Below, in pieces: positions 1 through 6,122 of a stretch of 6,433 nucleotides of DNA. Numbering within the stretch: the first letter of the stretch is position 1; every line of letters begins with the position of its first letter. Under the pieces are notes generated by a model that saw only the letters and a list, made by a program, of their open reading frames with translations, did no database searches and was not told the origin of the DNA. This stretch comes from Betaproteobacteria bacterium (GTDB lineage: Bacteria; Pseudomonadota; Gammaproteobacteria; Burkholderiales; Burkholderiaceae): assembly GCA_947468785.1 (NCBI GenBank), contig CANIMS010000096.1:1-6433 (forward strand), read 5' to 3'. A program made the position numbers and the translations under genes.

Positions 1-101
1 TCACGGCAATCAATCTTCAAGGCCAAAGTTTGGCGATCGAAAATAGACCCGTGCAATTTACTCTAGTAAAGCCTGGCGAAACCATTCTTGTTGAGACCTA
101 G
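1..101 (+). CDS. C-terminal end of an unrecognised protein (5' end outside window)
   Basis: The third frame is open from the left edge to a TAG stop at 99-101 and encodes the last 32 residues, ending ...FTLVKPGETILVET. The other two + frames close earlier (TAG at 64-66 in frame 1, TAG at 43-45 in frame 2). The residue pattern alternates hydrophobic and polar positions with a PGE turn, which suggests a beta-strand-rich C-terminus. I do not recognise the family. Its stop lies 2 bases before the proposed start of the TSUP transporter, so the two are probably co-transcribed and translationally coupled. The main support for it being a real gene is this tight junction plus protein-like composition; the stretch is too short for more. 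Confidence 0.5.
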   Translation, partial: TAINLQGQSLAIENRPVQFTLVKPGETILVET

Positions 102-103
102 CC

Positions 104-856
104 ATTTTTGAGTTCATAGAACCGCTTCCATTTGCCTTAGCTGCAATCGTTATCTTCGGCGCATATTTTATATTTGGAGTGTCTGGGTTTGGTTCTTCTA
201 TCGTTGCAGTTCCTTTATTGGTTCAGATTTACCCATTAAAGTCCGTAGTGCCGATGATGGTCATGATTGATATTTGTGGCTCTTTATATCTTGGCAATAA
301 AAACTCAAGCAATGCCGATATGAAAGAATTGAGATGGCTATTTCCATTTACCTTGGTTGGTATTGTGGTGGGGGGATTGGTTTTGCTTCAAGCCCCAAGT
401 GCCCCCTTATTGATTACCTTGGGAGTCTTTGCAGCCTTTAATGGGGCCCGAGTTCTTTGGCAAAGAAATAGTGAGTTGCATAAAGTCATTAACAAGTGGT
501 GGGCAGCTCCATTTGGATTTCTGGGCGGTATCTTCACAGCCCTTTTTGCTACTGGTGGAGCGATTTATGCGTCTTATCTTGGCTTAAGGATCGCCGACCC
601 TAAAAAACTCAGATCTACGATGGCCTTCGCAATTTTTATTCTGACGTTTTTGCGACTTTGTCTGATGGTTGCGACAGGATTGCTATTAAGTTGGCCTGTA
701 TTGGGATTGGCAATCTGTTTGATGCCCGCTACTTTTCTTGGTATTTGGGCTGGAACGCATGTGCACGCTAAATTAAGTAACACAGCGATGCGGGTAGCCT
801 ATGGCTCTATCTTGCTTTTTTCAGGAACGACTTTACTCATTCGGCAACTGACTTAA
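104..856 (+). CDS. TSUP (TauE/SafE) family membrane transporter, probable ATT start
   Basis: Predicted inner-membrane protein of the TauE/SafE (TSUP) family, whose members move sulfite, sulfonates or other small anions, usually outward. It is strongly hydrophobic with about eight membrane segments in two inverted halves. The first half carries the family signature GVSGFGSSIVAVPLL at about residues 25-39. The second half has the matching GFLGGIFTALFATGG at about 138-152. The first ATG/GTG/TTG in frame is GTG 179, inside the first membrane segment. Starting there would delete the helix before the signature and give 225 residues. The frame is open back to a TGA at 92-94, and ATT 104 gives 250 residues, the usual family length, beginning (M)FEFIEPLPFALAAIV. 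A weak GAG at 93-95 lies 8 bases upstream. The substrate cannot be assigned. The gene converges on the FAD-dehydrogenase gene and overlaps its stop codon. Confidence 0.85.
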   Translation: MFEFIEPLPFALAAIVIFGAYFIFGVSGFGSSIVAVPLLVQIYPLKSVVPMMVMIDICGSLYLGNKNSSNADMKELRWLFPFTLVGIVVGGLVLLQAPSAPLLITLGVFAAFNGARVLWQRNSELHKVINKWWAAPFGFLGGIFTALFATGGAIYASYLGLRIADPKKLRSTMAFAIFILTFLRLCLMVATGLLLSWPVLGLAICLMPATFLGIWAGTHVHAKLSNTAMRVAYGSILLFSGTTLLIRQLT

Positions 857-2262
857 AGTACTTTTCCAGGGTTCATAATATTTTTTGGATCAAGCGCATG
901 CTTAATGGCGCGCATTAATTCCATTTCTACTGCGCTTTTTCTCAGGGGAAGCTCATCCCGTTTAGATTGACCAATGCCATGCTCAGCCGAAAAAGATCCT
1001 GAATAGCTATAGACCTGGTCATGCACTAATTGGTTGATGGATTGTCTTCTTGCTTCAATTTCATTTGATAGATCGGGTGAGGCGGGTGCTAAGTTGTAAT
1101 GAAGATTGCCGTCTCCAACATGGCCAAATACAATAGTGTTCATGTTTGGCCAAAGCTCAAATAACTTTGTTTCAGTTGTTTCTATAAAGCTAGCAATTTG
1201 GGAAATGGGCAGGGAAATATCATGCTTGATCACGGTTCCAAGTGCGAATTGGGCCTCTGGAATACCTTCACGAATGCTCCATAAATCTTTACTCTGCTGA
1301 ATAGAGTTAGCAAGCACTGCATCGCTAATAAGATCCGCTTCCAATGCTTTACCCAGTAAGGACTCTAATTGACTTCTATTAATTCCCTCTTCTTCCATAC
1401 TTGAAAATTCCAGCAATACGACCCATCCTGACTGAGAATTTGAGATTAACCCTAAATTTTTTGCTAACTTAGAAACAAGGTTGAGGGCGCGAGTGGAGAT
1501 CAGCTCAAACGCAGTTAAATCTGCGTTACAGCTTTCACGAGATAGATCAATGAATTGAATTGCAGATTGAACATTCTTGATCGCAACCAATGCAGTTACT
1601 TTTGATTTCGGCAATGGATAGAGTTTGAGAGTTGCGGCCGTAATAATTCCAAGACTGCCTTCAGAGCCAATATAAAGGTCTTTGAGTGAATAGCCGGTAT
1701 TGTCTTTTCTGAGTCCTCGTAGTCCATTGAAAATCTGACCTGTTGGCGTTACTAGCTCGATACCAAGACTAAGATCCCTCATATTTCCATAGCGTAATAC
1801 CTGCACTCCACCAGCATTGGTGCTTAAATTTCCACCAATAGTGCAACTTCCTTCTGCTGCTAGGCTTAAGGGAAATAGTTTTCCCGCATTGAATGCCGCT
1901 TCTTGAGCGTGCGCTAATATCACGCCAGACTCAAGAGTGATGGTTGAATTTTCTAGATCGAGTTCACGTATTTTATTTAAGCGAGAGGTGCTGATCACAA
2001 CCGAATTACTTGCCTTACCTGGAATGGCGCCACCACAAAGTCCAGTATTGCCGCCTTGCGGTACAACGGCAATATTCTCTGCATTACACAATGCAAGTAA
2101 TGACGCTACCTCCTCGGTATTTTTTGGCCTCAGAACTGCTAAGGCGTCACCTGTATATCGCTTATTCCAGTCTGTTAAAAAGGGACTCTTATCGGCATCA
2201 GATAGATACACATATTCTGTGCCAACAATTTTTTGACATTCTTCAATGAAGCGATTTGCCAT
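853..2262 (-). CDS. FAD-linked 2-hydroxyacid dehydrogenase (GlcD / D-lactate / D-2-hydroxyglutarate dehydrogenase family)
   Basis: 469-residue flavoprotein that oxidises a D-2-hydroxyacid to the 2-oxoacid, most likely in the cytoplasm and feeding electrons to a quinone or flavoprotein acceptor. An N-terminal PCMH-type FAD domain (about 40-215) holds PQGGNTGLCGG at 68-78 and GGNLSTNAGG at 143-152. The C-terminal FAD-oxidase domain has WSIRE (R331), KHDISLP (K346), GHVGDGNLH (H381, H388) and SAEHGIG (E427, H428). These match the carboxylate-binding Arg/Lys and the metal-binding His/His/Glu of D-2-hydroxyglutarate dehydrogenase. The protein ends with the typical DPKNIMNPGKVL, so it is full length. 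There is no signal peptide or iron-sulfur domain. The start ATG lies 7 bases after the stop of the thiamine-diphosphate enzyme gene with only a weak ribosome site, which suggests translational coupling. The substrate (lactate, glycolate, 2-hydroxyglutarate or another) is undetermined. Confidence 0.92.
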   Translation of the reverse strand: MANRFIEECQKIVGTEYVYLSDADKSPFLTDWNKRYTGDALAVLRPKNTEEVASLLALCNAENIAVVPQGGNTGLCGGAIPGKASNSVVISTSRLNKIRELDLENSTITLESGVILAHAQEAAFNAGKLFPLSLAAEGSCTIGGNLSTNAGGVQVLRYGNMRDLSLGIELVTPTGQIFNGLRGLRKDNTGYSLKDLYIGSEGSLGIITAATLKLYPLPKSKVTALVAIKNVQSAIQFIDLSRESCNADLTAFELISTRALNLVSKLAKNLGLISNSQSGWVVLLEFSSMEEEGINRSQLESLLGKALEADLISDAVLANSIQQSKDLWSIREGIPEAQFALGTVIKHDISLPISQIASFIETTETKLFELWPNMNTIVFGHVGDGNLHYNLAPASPDLSNEIEARRQSINQLVHDQVYSYSGSFSAEHGIGQSKRDELPLRKSAVEMELMRAIKHALDPKNIMNPGKVL

Positions 2263-2269
2263 TTCTAAA

Positions 2270-3907
2270 TTAAGAGCGCTTAATGTTAGGTGCGGCTAGA
2301 CCATCAATCATGATATTGATGCAAGAGGGTAGCTTGCTAGCCATGGCTCGTTTGGCCGCAGGAAGAACTTCCATCGAGTCATCTACAAACTCTCCATATC
2401 CGCCAAATGCTTCACATACCTTTTCATAGCGTGAGGGAAGAAGTTCGCAACCAAGTGTTCTATCTTGTCCATAATCGCGTACTTGTATTTGATACTCTGC
2501 ATTCCACTTTGCATCATTACCAACAATCAGCGTGAAAGGTAGTTTGTAACGAACTGCTGTATCGATTTCGGCGCTATGGAAACCAAAGGTACCATCGCCC
2601 ATGACCGCAATAATGGGAACATTTGGTTTTGCTATGCTTGCAGCGCTTGCAAAAGGTAAGCCAGCGCCGATAGAACCTGCGACCCCGTTAATGACCCGAT
2701 TTGGAGCCTTTAAACAGGCCTGAGCCCATTGCCCAATTTCGCCCCCATCACTGATGAGAACAGAGTCAGGGTGACTATCTAAAATCGCTTGGAGTGGTGC
2801 AAGAGCCTGAACGGGATGAAGCTTGCCCCGATTGGGGGGAATATTCGCCCAAGCAGCTGGTTGAAATTGAATGGCATCAGAAACCTCTATCTGCCACTGA
2901 GAAGCTAGCTTTCCTGTTCCTGAATGTAGACTAAGCAATTGATCGATAGCACTTGGTATATCGGAGATTGCTGAGTCTATTAGGCGTGCCCCCAGTGCAT
3001 TTTTTGTACGCTGAATTTCTGCTGGAACTGGGTCAATTTGCAGAAACAGACATTCTTTATTGAAGCCAGGACTTTGTGCAAATTTAAGTGTGAAGTCTAC
3101 TTTTTTGCCTAAGAGTAATACGCAATCTGCTTGACTCAGAACTTCAGAAAAGGCTCCTAAGCTAGGATCACCAATTCCTCGTGGGCTTTCCATTCCAATG
3201 ACTGGGATGCCAAGCGTTTTTTCTAGTTTAGCCAATAGTACTTTGCCATTTTTCGATAGCATTTGTGGGCCAGTCAGAATTAATGGTTTGCTAGATTGCT
3301 TAAGCCTTGAAATGATTTTTGAGAGATCAGCATCTGCTGCATGTATAGGCTCGCGATCAAAAGACGCCGGGGTTGGCATAACAGCACCTTCTGCTAGGGC
3401 AGATTCAAGAACATCTGTTGGTAAGCTAAGATGCACGGGGCCTGGCCTTCCCGATTTGGCAATTCGAATGGCTTTTGCGATATCAGAAACAATATCTTCC
3501 GTTCTTTGGCAGACCCATGATGCCTTAGTTAATGGGGCGGCAATATCAGCTTGCTGCATTTCCTGGAAAGCACCTTTACCTAATTGGTTTAAAGGAGCAT
3601 GACCTGATAATAGAACGACTGGGGATTCAGCCATAGCTGCCGTATAGAGAGCAGAGATAGCATTGGCATGACCAGGACCTCCTGTGACTAATGCAATTCC
3701 AGCTTCTCCCGTTAGTCTTGCCCAGGCATCTGCCATATGCACTGCAGCACCCTCATGCCGTGTATGGATGAGGTCAATCTTAGAATCAAAAATGGCGTCA
3801 TATATCGGCATGATGTGATTGCCCGATAGGGTAAAGATCTTGCTGATTCCAGCTATTTCAAATGCTTTTACTAGAGCATTAGCCCCATTTTTATTGATAG
3901 GATTCAT
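2270..3907 (-). CDS. Thiamine diphosphate-dependent enzyme (acetolactate synthase / oxalyl-CoA decarboxylase superfamily)
   Basis: 545-residue enzyme with the three-domain layout of the pyruvate oxidase/decarboxylase superfamily. The pyrimidine-binding domain (about 5-170) has the catalytic Glu E52 in RHEGAA, GGPG at 76-79 and GAFQE at 112-116. The middle domain spans about 193-325. The diphosphate-binding domain (about 383-530) has GDG at 437-439. The stretch GDGTFGFHSAEIDTAVRY resembles oxalyl-CoA decarboxylase and 2-hydroxyacyl-CoA lyase. The Mg-ligand position 27 residues after D438 is D465 (in NDAKWN) instead of the usual Asn. The reaction is likely decarboxylation or carboligation of a 2-oxoacid or acyl-CoA; which one cannot be told. 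It lacks the sequence features I would expect of sulfoacetaldehyde acetyltransferase or of benzoylformate decarboxylase. It sits between binding protein 1 (13-base gap) and the FAD dehydrogenase (7-base gap), so its substrate may be the 2-oxoacid made by that dehydrogenase. Confidence 0.9.
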   Translation of the reverse strand: MNPINKNGANALVKAFEIAGISKIFTLSGNHIMPIYDAIFDSKIDLIHTRHEGAAVHMADAWARLTGEAGIALVTGGPGHANAISALYTAAMAESPVVLLSGHAPLNQLGKGAFQEMQQADIAAPLTKASWVCQRTEDIVSDIAKAIRIAKSGRPGPVHLSLPTDVLESALAEGAVMPTPASFDREPIHAADADLSKIISRLKQSSKPLILTGPQMLSKNGKVLLAKLEKTLGIPVIGMESPRGIGDPSLGAFSEVLSQADCVLLLGKKVDFTLKFAQSPGFNKECLFLQIDPVPAEIQRTKNALGARLIDSAISDIPSAIDQLLSLHSGTGKLASQWQIEVSDAIQFQPAAWANIPPNRGKLHPVQALAPLQAILDSHPDSVLISDGGEIGQWAQACLKAPNRVINGVAGSIGAGLPFASAASIAKPNVPIIAVMGDGTFGFHSAEIDTAVRYKLPFTLIVGNDAKWNAEYQIQVRDYGQDRTLGCELLPSRYEKVCEAFGGYGEFVDDSMEVLPAAKRAMASKLPSCINIMIDGLAAPNIKRS

Positions 3908-3920
3908 TATTTCATTCAGA

Positions 3921-4913
3921 TTATTTAATGCCCAATTGACTACTCAACTTCGAATAGGTTACATATTGAGAGACTGCAAATTTTTCGGTATCCATTGGAG
4001 AGAGTATTCGTGGAATTCCACCGTAACGAACGTTACCAGCTTGCCAATTGGCGTCTTTATCAGCAATGCCTAAAACTTCAACCCACTTATTGACTATCTC
4101 TGGACTCATCTTAGGTGGACCATAAAGTGCGCTCCATCCTACTATTGCCTCTAGTTGTGGCATGCCCACTTCTTTTGCCGTTGGCACAGTAGGAATTTCT
4201 TTTACACGTTCTGGGGTTGTCACAACCAGAGCACGTAATTTGCTACTATTAATTTGAGTTAAGGCGGACGTCAAGTTGCCACAACTAAAATCAACCTCTT
4301 TAGCTAAGACTGCCACTACTGCCTCAGATCCACCCTTGTAGCTGACATTCATTGCAGCATCGGGTTTTAGCTTTAGGCTTTGTAAAATTAATTGTGAGGC
4401 AAAATTTAAGATAGTGCCTGGGCCTGATGAGCTGTAATTTAGTTTTCCAGGCTGAGCAGTGATTGCTTTGGTTAAATCTTCAAATGTTTTGTAAGGGGAT
4501 TCAGCATTCACTACACAAACCACTGGATTTAATTCAAGGAGACCAATAAAAGTAAAGTCATTCCACTTGTAACTAAGGTCAGATTTCATAGCAGGCAAGA
4601 CCGCCTGTGATCCTACTCGAGCCAACAGTAAGGTATAGCCATCAGGAGCAGCATCTTTAACAAACTGAGATCCAATGGCGCCGCTAGCGCCACCTTTATT
4701 TACTACGATAACGGATTGCTTCAGTACATTTTGAGCAACAGTGGCTAAATTTCGTGCTGACTGATCAGCATCGCCGCCTGCAACAAAGGGAGCAACGATC
4801 GTAATGGGCTTATTGGGATAGCTTTGTGCTGATACTGCGCTGGCAATTCCCATAACAGCAAGGCAAATAACAGTCGCATTGAATCTGGGGGATATGAAAT
4901 CTTTAAGCTTCAT
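3921..4913 (-). CDS. Bug/TctC-family periplasmic solute-binding protein 1
   Basis: 330-residue precursor of a tripartite tricarboxylate transporter receptor (Bug/TctC) protein. Residues 1-29 are a Sec signal peptide: basic N-terminus (K2, K4, R10), hydrophobic core at about 13-24, and likely cleavage after VSA at 29. The mature protein begins QSYPNKPI, the family's usual opening. Ligand-loop motifs follow: PFVAGGDAD (42-50), NYSSSGPGT (159-167) and SYKGGSEA (191-198). Family members bind di- and tricarboxylates, other organic acids or amides with high affinity. This one is more divergent than its neighbour in the C-terminal third and has two Cys in the mature chain (C133, C211), which could form a periplasmic disulfide. 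AGGAG 5 bases before the ATG supports the start. No tctA/tctB membrane genes are in the window. It is probably the first gene of the transcript carrying the thiamine-diphosphate enzyme and FAD dehydrogenase. Confidence 0.92.
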   Translation of the reverse strand: MKLKDFISPRFNATVICLAVMGIASAVSAQSYPNKPITIVAPFVAGGDADQSARNLATVAQNVLKQSVIVVNKGGASGAIGSQFVKDAAPDGYTLLLARVGSQAVLPAMKSDLSYKWNDFTFIGLLELNPVVCVVNAESPYKTFEDLTKAITAQPGKLNYSSSGPGTILNFASQLILQSLKLKPDAAMNVSYKGGSEAVVAVLAKEVDFSCGNLTSALTQINSSKLRALVVTTPERVKEIPTVPTAKEVGMPQLEAIVGWSALYGPPKMSPEIVNKWVEVLGIADKDANWQAGNVRYGGIPRILSPMDTEKFAVSQYVTYSKLSSQLGIK

Positions 4914-4918
4914 GCAAG

Positions 4919-4923
4919 CTCCT
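4919..4923 (-). promoter_or_regulatory. Ribosome binding site of binding protein 1
   Basis: AGGAG on the minus strand with a 5-base spacer (GCTTGC region) to the ATG at 4913-4911. It fixes this start. Confidence 0.8.
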
Positions 4924-4945
4924 AATAAAAGTGAAGCAACGCTAG

Positions 4946-4976
4946 AAAATAAAAGACACCCATGAAGGGTGTCTTT
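4946..4976 (-). terminator. Rho-independent terminator after binding protein 2
   Basis: There is a perfect 10-bp inverted repeat: AAAGACACCC at 4952-4961 and GGGTGTCTTT at 4967-4976, around a 5-base loop. Read on the minus strand, the stem is followed by TATTTTC (4951-4945), so the T-run continues CTTTTATTTT. It starts 9 bases after the stop codon of the 4986-5975 gene. The T-tract is only good in the minus direction, so the terminator serves that gene and separates it from the downstream 4913-853 cluster, fully or partly. Confidence 0.88.
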
Positions 4977-4985
4977 AACAAATAC

Positions 4986-5975
4986 TTATTGGGCGGAAAT
5001 GTTGCGACCTTTAATCACCTTTTCCCAGCTAGCGGATTCATTTTTGATTTGAGCCTCTAACTCTTTTGGAGTATTGGCAATTGGTGTGAGACCATTAATG
5101 TCTAGGCTCTTACGCATTGCATCTGATTCCAATGCTTTTTGTGTCGCCGCATAAATTTTGTCCACAATCGCTTTTGGTGTTCCTGCTGGTGCTGCCAGGG
5201 CATACCAGCCAACGTTTACGAATCCAGGGATAGCGGCTTCAGCAACGGTTGGAACATCAGGTAATTGAGTCACTCTTTTACTGCTGGTAATAGCTAGAGG
5301 TTTGATTTTCCCAGCTTTCGCAAATCCTGCTGCTGCAGGCAAATTTCCAACCATGAAGTCAATCTGACTAGAGACCAAGTCATTAATCGCTGGAGCTTCA
5401 CCTTTGTAAGGAACGTGAGTAGCGCTAATTCCTGCAGAGTAGGTGAAATTTTCACCCGCCATATGAACTTGGCTACCAATTCCTGCGGAGCCAAATGTCA
5501 ACTCTTTTGTTTTTGCCAGAGCGATTAACTCTTTTAAGTTATTGACTGGTAAGTTTGGACTAACGGATACCAACATAGGGCCACCGGCTACTGCAGTGAT
5601 GTAGGTAAGATCGGTAGCATAATTTAATGGAAGCTTTTTATATAGATATGGGTTCACTGTCATCATGCTTCCTGATGCCAGTAGAAGGGTATATCCATTC
5701 GGCGGTGCATTGGCTACAACTTCAGCGCCAATATTGCCACCAGCGCCACCTTTATTTTCAACGATCACATTTTGACCAAGAATAGTAGTCATTTGTTGCG
5801 CCAAAATTCTTCCGAGAATATCTGTAGTGCCACCAGCAGCGAAAGGAACAATTAACTTAACGGGTTTATCTGGCCAACTTTGTGCCTGTGTAATTGAAGG
5901 AGAGGCTAGGTATGCAAGCGCCCCTATGCTGATGAGTGCATGTCTTAAAACAGTAGTGAATTCTTTCTTAAACAT
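4986..5975 (-). CDS. Bug/TctC-family periplasmic solute-binding protein 2
   Basis: 329-residue precursor of a canonical Bug/TctC receptor. The signal peptide covers residues 1-31 (K3, K4, R11, hydrophobic core about 13-25, TQA cleavage site), after which the mature chain starts QSWPDKPV. The classic motifs are all present: PFAAGGTTD (44-52), ENKGGAGGNIGA (73-84), FGSAGIGSQVHMAGE (161-175), HVPYKGEAPA (187-196), QLPDVPTVAEA (237-247) and WYALAAPAGTP (257-267). The protein should bind an organic acid in the periplasm for a TctAB-type carrier encoded elsewhere, or act in sensing. The ligand is unknown. A very strong ribosome site (GGAGGA, 5-base spacer) precedes the start. A rho-independent terminator follows the stop by 9 bases, so this gene is largely its own transcription unit. 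It is clearly homologous to, but well diverged from, binding protein 1, so the pair is an old duplication or two independent recruitments. Confidence 0.94.
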   Translation of the reverse strand: MFKKEFTTVLRHALISIGALAYLASPSITQAQSWPDKPVKLIVPFAAGGTTDILGRILAQQMTTILGQNVIVENKGGAGGNIGAEVVANAPPNGYTLLLASGSMMTVNPYLYKKLPLNYATDLTYITAVAGGPMLVSVSPNLPVNNLKELIALAKTKELTFGSAGIGSQVHMAGENFTYSAGISATHVPYKGEAPAINDLVSSQIDFMVGNLPAAAGFAKAGKIKPLAITSSKRVTQLPDVPTVAEAAIPGFVNVGWYALAAPAGTPKAIVDKIYAATQKALESDAMRKSLDINGLTPIANTPKELEAQIKNESASWEKVIKGRNISAQ

Positions 5976-5980
5976 CTTGC

Positions 5981-5986
5981 TCCTCC
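5981..5986 (-). promoter_or_regulatory. Strong ribosome binding site of binding protein 2
   Basis: GGAGGA on the minus strand, 5 bases (GCAAG) before the ATG at 5975-5973. It is the strongest Shine-Dalgarno in the window and suggests high-level expression of this receptor. Confidence 0.85.
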
Positions 5987-6021
5987 ATTTTTATTAGTGT
6001 TTTTGAATCTTATCCCTTATT

Positions 6022-6038
6022 TCACTTAGTGAGCGCTC
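6022..6038. repeat. Two abutting short palindromes in the divergent intergenic region
   Basis: TCACTTAGTGA (6022-6032, 5-bp arms around one central base) touches GAGCGCTC (6031-6038, perfect). They lie just beyond TATAAA (minus strand, 6044-6039), a possible -10 box for the leftward binding-protein gene. The palindromes could form an operator near its transcription start. No convincing -35 box accompanies that -10, so this is weak. Confidence 0.25.
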
Positions 6039-6087
6039 TTTATAGGCAATAACCTTAAATTTTCCTAAACAATTCCAGGCTCTTCTC

Positions 6088-6116
6088 TTGCAAGTGATTT
6101 AAATCATCTATATGAT
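6088..6116 (+). promoter_or_regulatory. Predicted sigma-70-type promoter of the hydroxyacid dehydrogenase gene
   Basis: TTGCAA at 6088-6093 (4 of 6 matches to TTGACA) and TATGAT at 6111-6116 (5 of 6 matches to TATAAT) are separated by exactly 17 bases. With a 6-base discriminator, transcription would begin at about 6123, which is the A of the ATG start codon. This predicts a leaderless or near-leaderless mRNA and agrees with the absence of a Shine-Dalgarno sequence. Confidence 0.6.
6095..6106. promoter_or_regulatory. Perfect 12-bp palindrome in the promoter spacer, candidate operator
   Basis: TGATTTAAATCA is a perfect inverted repeat lying wholly inside the 17-base spacer between the -35 and -10 boxes of the rightward promoter. 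Its TGAT-N4-ATCA form matches the core of FNR/Crp-family sites, without the outer T and A of a full FNR box. From this position a bound regulator would be expected to repress the rightward gene. The regulator's identity is inference. Confidence 0.45.
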
Positions 6117-6122
6117 ATGGAT

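Noticed and set aside
574..783. Short minus-strand open frame inside the transporter gene
   Set aside because: Antisense to conserved membrane segments of the TSUP protein and lacking any recognisable signal.
179..856. GTG 179 as the true start of the transporter
   Set aside because: It would remove the first membrane helix and cut into the conserved GVSGFG block; kept only as a fallback if ATT 104 is not used.
1937..2249. Two overlapping + strand open frames (1937-2236 and 2010-2249)
   Set aside because: Both are antisense to the N-terminal FAD domain of the dehydrogenase, whose PQGGNTG motif is encoded there; they are shadows of codon use.
3198..3602. 134-codon open frame on the + strand
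   Set aside because: It lies fully antisense to the ThDP enzyme gene, has no family signature and no ribosome site; the minus-strand protein carries all the conserved motifs.
2270..3907. Naming the ThDP enzyme sulfoacetaldehyde acetyltransferase, oxalyl-CoA decarboxylase or acetolactate synthase (ilvB)
   Set aside because: Sequence features point to the superfamily and, loosely, to the oxalyl-CoA decarboxylase/2-hydroxyacyl-CoA lyase branch, but the active-site loop (NDAKWN) and the C-terminus do not clearly match any one of these, so no symbol is given.
3819..4073. 84-codon + strand open frame spanning the gap between two minus-strand genes
   Set aside because: Antisense to the start of the ThDP enzyme and the end of binding protein 1; no homology-like features.
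5294..5494. 66-codon minus-strand open frame inside binding protein 2
   Set aside because: Same strand but a different frame within a well-conserved receptor; the receptor frame contains the family motifs.
6039..6044. TATAAA on the minus strand as the promoter of binding protein 2
   Set aside because: A possible -10 box, but no acceptable -35 sequence at 16-18 bases; not listed as a promoter.
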